Below are positions 14,809-15,025 of a DNA stretch of 15,025 nucleotides, in pieces. Source of the DNA: Chloroflexota bacterium (GTDB lineage Bacteria; Chloroflexota; Anaerolineae; Anaerolineales; JACQED01); NCBI GenBank assembly GCA_016200785.1, contig JACQED010000287.1, forward strand, positions 1 through 15,025, read 5' to 3'. Each line of letters starts with the position of its first letter. Positions within the stretch are counted from its first letter, which is position 1. The translations under genes were made by a program, and so were the position numbers. The notes beneath the pieces are model-generated. The model was not told the DNA's origin. It was given only the letters and a program-made list of their open reading frames with translations, and did no database searches.

Positions 14809-15025
14809 ATGATGCTGTCCTTCACCGTCAACGGTCAAACCCGTCAAGTCGAAACTGACCCGCGCACGTTGCTGTTGCACGTTTTGCGCGAGGAACTTGG
14901 CTTGCGCGGCGCCAAATACGGGTGCGGCGAGGGTGAATGCGGCGCGTGCACGGTGTTGCTAAACGGCCACGCAGTGAATGCTTGCCTGACCGTGGCGGGA
15001 CAGGCGCACGGTGGGGACATCGTGA
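14809..15025 (+). CDS. xanthine dehydrogenase-family [2Fe-2S] subunit, second copy (3' partial)
   Basis: Seventy-two codons are visible before the right edge, with no stop. The N-terminal plant-ferredoxin-type [2Fe-2S] site is complete: Cys39, Cys44, Cys47 (GCGEGECGACTV) and Cys59. The frame starts ATGATG at 14809, 2 nt after the molybdenum-subunit stop, so the two genes are probably translationally coupled; the second Met is an equally good start. It differs clearly from the first [2Fe-2S] protein (GCEHGVCGACTI there), so this is not a recent duplicate. The C-terminal cluster lies beyond the window. It may be the real partner of the large subunit just upstream, or the first gene of a second hydroxylase set. 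Confidence 0.9.
   Translation, partial: MMLSFTVNGQTRQVETDPRTLLLHVLREELGLRGAKYGCGEGECGACTVLLNGHAVNACLTVAGQAHGGDIV

Overview
The window reads as high-GC bacterial DNA in which every supported gene lies on the + strand. A member of the Chloroflexota (an Anaerolineae-like lineage) is the best guess, not a proof. The grounds are the lipoprotein with an Ala/Thr/Pro-rich linker after its lipobox, a Uma2-family nuclease gene, DUF559-type and tungsten-enzyme genes, and the general style of the RibY/ThiY-like transporter. No rRNA, tRNA or phylogenetic marker gene is present to confirm it.

Layout. (1) 1-681: the 3' part of a DUF559 endonuclease-like gene that runs off the left edge. (2) 682-1259: a spacer with one doubtful small membrane-protein frame (777-1187) and, at its end, a good sigma70-type promoter candidate (1202-1229). 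(3) 1260-6363: a tightly spaced run of tungsten/molybdenum aldehyde:ferredoxin oxidoreductase, Uma2-family protein, ABC permease, ABC ATPase and second ABC permease, with gaps of 12, 7 and 16 nt and a 4-nt overlap. (4) 6466-8572: the substrate-binding lipoprotein of that transporter and a nitrilase-superfamily N-carbamoyl amidohydrolase. Between them is an AT-rich spacer holding a perfect 38-bp palindrome. (5) 8607-15025: FAD subunit and [2Fe-2S] subunit of a xanthine-dehydrogenase-type molybdenum hydroxylase, an amidase-signature amidase, a DUF1116 (AllG/YlbE family) protein, the molybdenum-binding large subunit, and the start of a second, different [2Fe-2S] subunit cut by the right edge.

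How the genes may work together. The parts fit uptake and dismantling of a nitrogen heterocycle (a pyrimidine, purine or similar ring). The ABC system, whose family includes pyrimidine- and flavin-binding proteins, imports it. A molybdenum hydroxylase oxidises the ring. N-carbamoyl intermediates are then cleaved by the nitrilase-like enzyme or by a DUF1116-containing transcarbamoylase, and the amidase removes the remaining amide nitrogen. The aldehyde oxidoreductase could handle an aldehyde product or donate electrons. The ring-opening enzyme, the AllF/AllH partners of the DUF1116 protein, a carbamate kinase and the XdhC-type maturation factor are not in the window, so the substrate cannot be fixed from this sequence. 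The most interesting point is the adjacent amidase-DUF1116 pair, which suggests phosphorolytic recovery of carbamoyl phosphate from a heterocycle-derived ureido acid.
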